Under the pieces are notes generated by a model that had not been told where the DNA came from, searched no databases, and worked only from the letters and a program-made list of their open reading frames with translations. DNA of 64,000 bases from Siphonobacter sp. SORGH_AS_0500 (GTDB lineage: Bacteria > Bacteroidota > Bacteroidia > Cytophagales > Spirosomataceae): contig NZ_NHPP01000018.1 in the NCBI RefSeq assembly GCF_002838835.1, forward strand, positions 1 to 64,000. The letters are read 5' to 3'. A program made the position numbers and the translations under genes. This document shows, one piece after another, positions 61,803-64,000 of the stretch (its first letter is position 1; every line of letters begins with the position of its first letter).

Positions 61803-62328
61803 AACCAAGGGCTTGAAGTTTTTTCTGTAATAATTGACGGGCTTTATTTAATTGCGATTTCGATGTTCCTTCCGAAATCTGAAGCTGCTTGGCCACTTCC
61901 ATGTGAGTATACCCTTCGAGGGCTACTAAATTGAAAATCGTTCGATAACCAATGGGTAACTCCGTTATGAGCTTCTGAATCGTTTCAGCGGCTATTTCTT
62001 CGATGATGCTATAGGTAAAAGTTTGCTCAGCGGCTTCATTTTCAGGCACCATTGTAAAATTGGCCGAGCGTCGTAGCTCCATCAGACACTGATTCACCAG
62101 AATGGTTTTCATCCATACCCAGGTGGCGGCTTCGTCTTTGTATTCAAACTTTTTCAGATGTTCAAAAATTTTCTGAAAGGCTGAAACCAGCATATCTTCC
62201 GCCTCCATCCGATCCTTCATGTATCGCTGAGCGACCCGAAACAGCCGACCTGCGTAGCGTTCATATAACAAACGCTGAGCTTTGACATCGTGAGCCCTGC
62301 ACCGGGCCAGCAGATCAGATAGATGCAT
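61783..62328 (-). CDS. ECF sigma factor (sigma-70 family)
   Basis: A 181-residue ECF sigma factor; the ATG at 62328 (MHLSDLLARCR) is chosen since the longer frame runs into the divergent promoter region. Region 2: RLLYERYAGRLFRVAQRYMKDRMEAEDMLVSAFQKIFEHL with the conserved EDMLxxxFxKxF core. Region 4: LITELPIGYRTIFNLVALEGYTHMEVAKQLQISEGTSKSQLNKARQLLQKKL with the HTH. First gene of an operon with the probable anti-sigma factor and a beta-barrel protein; it likely activates its own promoter in the 102-base gap to the C1 peptidase gene, though I cannot define the site. Confidence 0.93.
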   Translation of the reverse strand: MHLSDLLARCRAHDVKAQRLLYERYAGRLFRVAQRYMKDRMEAEDMLVSAFQKIFEHLKKFEYKDEAATWVWMKTILVNQCLMELRRSANFTMVPENEAAEQTFTYSIIEEIAAETIQKLITELPIGYRTIFNLVALEGYTHMEVAKQLQISEGTSKSQLNKARQLLQKKLQALGYAAQTR

Positions 62329-62430
62329 GGGTGGTTGATTTACACAGGGCGAAATGCGGAATATACGTGAAGGGTTGCCCGGCTGGTGAAAAATTTCGAA
62401 ATTACCTGCCAATTCTTAGCGATCAATGCC

Positions 62431-63558
62431 ATGACTCATTATACACGAACCCTGTTCAGCGTAGGTTTTCTTTCCATAACCTCCTTCACTGCCTTCGCTC
62501 AGTCACCTGAGTTGGGGCTAAGAACTACTCAACAGTCTCAGGTAACTTCCGTTAAAAATCAGGGAGGAACAGGTACTTGCTGGTGCTTTTCGTCAACAGC
62601 AATGATCGAATCGGAGTGTCTGCGGAAAAATCTCGGCGAATTTGATATTTCGGAGATGTTTACCGTTCGGAATATTTACCTTGAAAAAGCTCGTAATTAC
62701 GTGCGTCGGCAGGGAAAAGCTCAGTTTGATGAAGGGGGGCTGGGTCACGATGTGCTGAACGCCATTACTTTATACGGTGCCGTTCCTGAATCGGTGTATT
62801 CCGGTTTGAAAAATGGCGAGACGAATCATAGCCATGGGAAACTGGTAAAAGATTTGAAAGCCTATCTGGCAGAGGTCATGAAAAAGTCACCCATTGACCC
62901 GAACTGGGAAGAGGGCTATACGAAGATTCTGGATGAAAAATTCGGAACAGTGCCTGCCTCATTTGACTATAAAGGAAAAACCTATACGCCCCGCGAATTT
63001 GCGGATCAGGTATTGCAGTTTAATCCCAACGATTACGTTAGCCTGACCAGCTTTACGCATCATCCTTTTTACAAGTCTTTCGTACTGGAAATTCCCGATA
63101 ACTGGGCTAACCAACGTTACCTGAACGTACCGCTGGAAGACTTAACTGCCGCAGTAAAACAGTCGCTCAGTCAGGGGTATACCATCATGTGGGATGCTGA
63201 TATTAGTAATCTGGGTTTCAAACAAGACAAAGGTTTTGCGGTAGCCGTAATTGATAAAAGTGACAAAGCCGATTCGCCGGATGTGAGCGAGAAAAAAATT
63301 GATCAGTCGTTTCGTCAGCAGTTATTCGACAGTCAGATTACCGTGGACGACCACCTCATGCAAATTGCCGGAATGGGCACTAACGCAACGGGAAAGAATT
63401 TCTATTTAGTGAAGAATTCATGGGGTGACAAAACAGGACCCTACAAAGGATACATCTACGTTTCTGAACCCTATTTTGACCTGAATACCATCAATGTTAT
63501 TCTGCCGAAAGCGTCCTTGCCCGAGGCTATCAAAAGCAAAGTGAATCTTTCAGAATAA
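62431..63558 (+). CDS. C1-family cysteine peptidase (bleomycin hydrolase/PepC-like), exported
   Basis: A 375-residue papain-superfamily protease with a signal peptide (TAFAQ, cleavage near residue 24). The oxyanion Gln and catalytic Cys are in VKNQGGTGTCWCFSSTAMIE (Cys of TCW, with a second Cys two residues on). The catalytic His is in VDDHLMQIAGMG and the Asn in LVKNSWGDKTGPY. The insertion region between them and the AITLYGAVPESVY segment match PepC/BLMH. These aminopeptidases are usually cytoplasmic, so the signal peptide makes this one periplasmic or secreted. Divergent from the ECF sigma operon, which may control it. Confidence 0.9.
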   Translation: MTHYTRTLFSVGFLSITSFTAFAQSPELGLRTTQQSQVTSVKNQGGTGTCWCFSSTAMIESECLRKNLGEFDISEMFTVRNIYLEKARNYVRRQGKAQFDEGGLGHDVLNAITLYGAVPESVYSGLKNGETNHSHGKLVKDLKAYLAEVMKKSPIDPNWEEGYTKILDEKFGTVPASFDYKGKTYTPREFADQVLQFNPNDYVSLTSFTHHPFYKSFVLEIPDNWANQRYLNVPLEDLTAAVKQSLSQGYTIMWDADISNLGFKQDKGFAVAVIDKSDKADSPDVSEKKIDQSFRQQLFDSQITVDDHLMQIAGMGTNATGKNFYLVKNSWGDKTGPYKGYIYVSEPYFDLNTINVILPKASLPEAIKSKVNLSE

Positions 63559-63662
63559 GTAGTTGATAGTTGTTAGCAACTGCCGCTACGGTTGTCAGGA
63601 GTTGGATTGACAGGTAATATTTTACAACAAAAAAGTATATTATTCTCTTATTACAAGAACTT

Positions 63663-63700
63663 AAAAGGAACAAAATCACCGGATTTTGTTCCTTTTTTTG
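63663..63700 (+). terminator. Terminator of the C1 peptidase gene
   Basis: Perfect stem AAAAGGAACAAAATC / GATTTTGTTCCTTTT with ACCG loop and a T-run. Confidence 0.85.
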
Positions 63701-63737
63701 AATGAGGTATTAGTAAGATATATCTTTTGTACTGCTT

Positions 63738-63797
63738 GCTGCCAGCCAAACACATTCAGTTTTGCTGAAGAGGTAGTTCGCTTATGCCGCTGGCAGC
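63738..63797. repeat. GCTGCCAGC palindrome family, degenerate copy
   Basis: GCTGCCAGC (63738-63746) and GCTGGCAGC (63789-63797), inverted, 42-base spacer. Same words as 23914-24036. Confidence 0.45.
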
Positions 63798-63840
63798 GGT
63801 AAACTAGAGACTTTTTTGAGGAATAAATTTATTTGATAAA

Positions 63841-63902
63841 CAACTAACAACTAACAACTAACAACTAACAACTAACAACTAACAACTAACAACTAACAAC
63901 TA
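63841..63902. repeat. CAACTAA heptamer tandem array, about 8.9 perfect copies
   Basis: Uninterrupted 7-base units CAACTAA from 63841 to 63902, between the peptidase terminator and the 3' end of the next gene. It is the purest example of the window's heptamer family and a likely site of copy-number change. Confidence 0.85.
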
Positions 63903-63910
63903 CTTACCCC

Positions 63911-64000
63911 TTAAAACGTTCGTTCCCAGAAGTCAACCGTTTTGCCTAATACATCGATATAAGTAATCGAACTTTCTTCGTCTCCGTATTTCCGAATTTC
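63911..64000 (-). CDS. C-terminal end of an unidentified protein (cut by window edge)
   Basis: Twenty-nine codons and a TAA stop (63911-63913) read leftward: KYGDEESSITYIDVLGKTVD and ending FWERTF. The frame is open to the window edge. Too short to assign; the composition is like a normal soluble domain. It abuts the heptamer array by eight bases. Confidence 0.5.
   Translation of the reverse strand, partial: EIRKYGDEESSITYIDVLGKTVDFWERTF

Noticed and set aside
63841..63902. CAACTAA array as a CRISPR
   Set aside because: Units are 7 bases, contiguous, with no spacers and no cas genes.
1..64000. tRNA or rRNA genes
   Set aside because: No cloverleaf with a TTCGANNC-type arm in context and no rRNA-like stretch were found by reading both strands.

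Overview
The window reads as chromosomal DNA of a Bacteroidota bacterium, most likely of the order Cytophagales. Supporting signs are a SusC/SusD pair, promoters of the Bacteroidota type (TTG about 19-21 bases before TAnnTTTG), a secreted YwqK-repeat/TonB C-terminal protein, a DUF4136 lipoprotein, an OmpA protein with PD40 repeats, and moderate GC. The genus is not decidable from the sequence (Spirosoma- or Siphonobacter-like is only an impression). I see no tRNA, rRNA, CRISPR array, prophage or intact insertion sequence.

Layout. 1-3.2 kb: an EamA-type permease (cut by the window edge) divergent from a MocR-type regulator, a tiny membrane protein and an exported superoxide dismutase. 3.7-9.7 kb: an RND efflux operon (pump, adaptor, frameshifted outer-membrane channel). 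10.1-14.7 kb: a surface-glycan group with two tandem GT-C-like membrane proteins, an acyltransferase and, convergent, a lipoprotein polysaccharide deacetylase. 15.0-23.8 kb: susC-susD, a beta-phosphoglucomutase-like HAD enzyme and a GH3/serine-hydrolase fusion. 24.3-28.3 kb: a TolC protein, a divergent Lrp/alanine dehydrogenase pair and a stand-alone acyl carrier protein. 28.5-33.7 kb: an EmrA-EmrB-TolC operon (read leftward) divergent from its probable MarR repressor, with operator-like palindromes over both promoters. 33.7-43.0 kb: methyltransferase, RecD-like helicase, NUDIX hydrolase, ABC-F ATPase next to a SUI1 translation factor, YwqK/TonB protein, DoxX protein and a PhoB/PhoR-like two-component system. 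43.3-48.8 kb: RecQ, a divergent FtsZ-like GTPase, a small zinc-ribbon protein, a YCF48-type beta-propeller and a LOG-family phosphoribohydrolase. 48.9-57.6 kb: OmpA/PD40 protein, a trans-sulfuration enzyme, DUF4136 lipoprotein, two Crp/Fnr regulators each next to a redox enzyme, and an A+T-rich islet with a second acyltransferase. 57.7-64 kb: UvrD/PcrA helicase, an ECF sigma / membrane protein / beta-barrel operon, a C1 peptidase and the end of one more gene.

Two features cut across the window. First, five genes (8332-9641, 48862-50492, 50611-51737, 53210-53787, 57035-57618) are each split by one apparently missing base in a short homopolymer while both halves stay otherwise intact, which looks more like sequence error than decay. 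Second, the intergenic spaces carry repeated structures: a degenerate heptamer family (AACTGAA, CAACTAA and relatives) and at least four palindromic families, several of which probably double as terminators.

The most unusual gene is the FtsZ-like GTPase at 45531-46520. It keeps the tubulin signature and the catalytic-loop Asn/Asp residues, but it lacks the C-terminal tail through which FtsZ binds its membrane anchors, and it sits directly behind recQ rather than in a division cluster.
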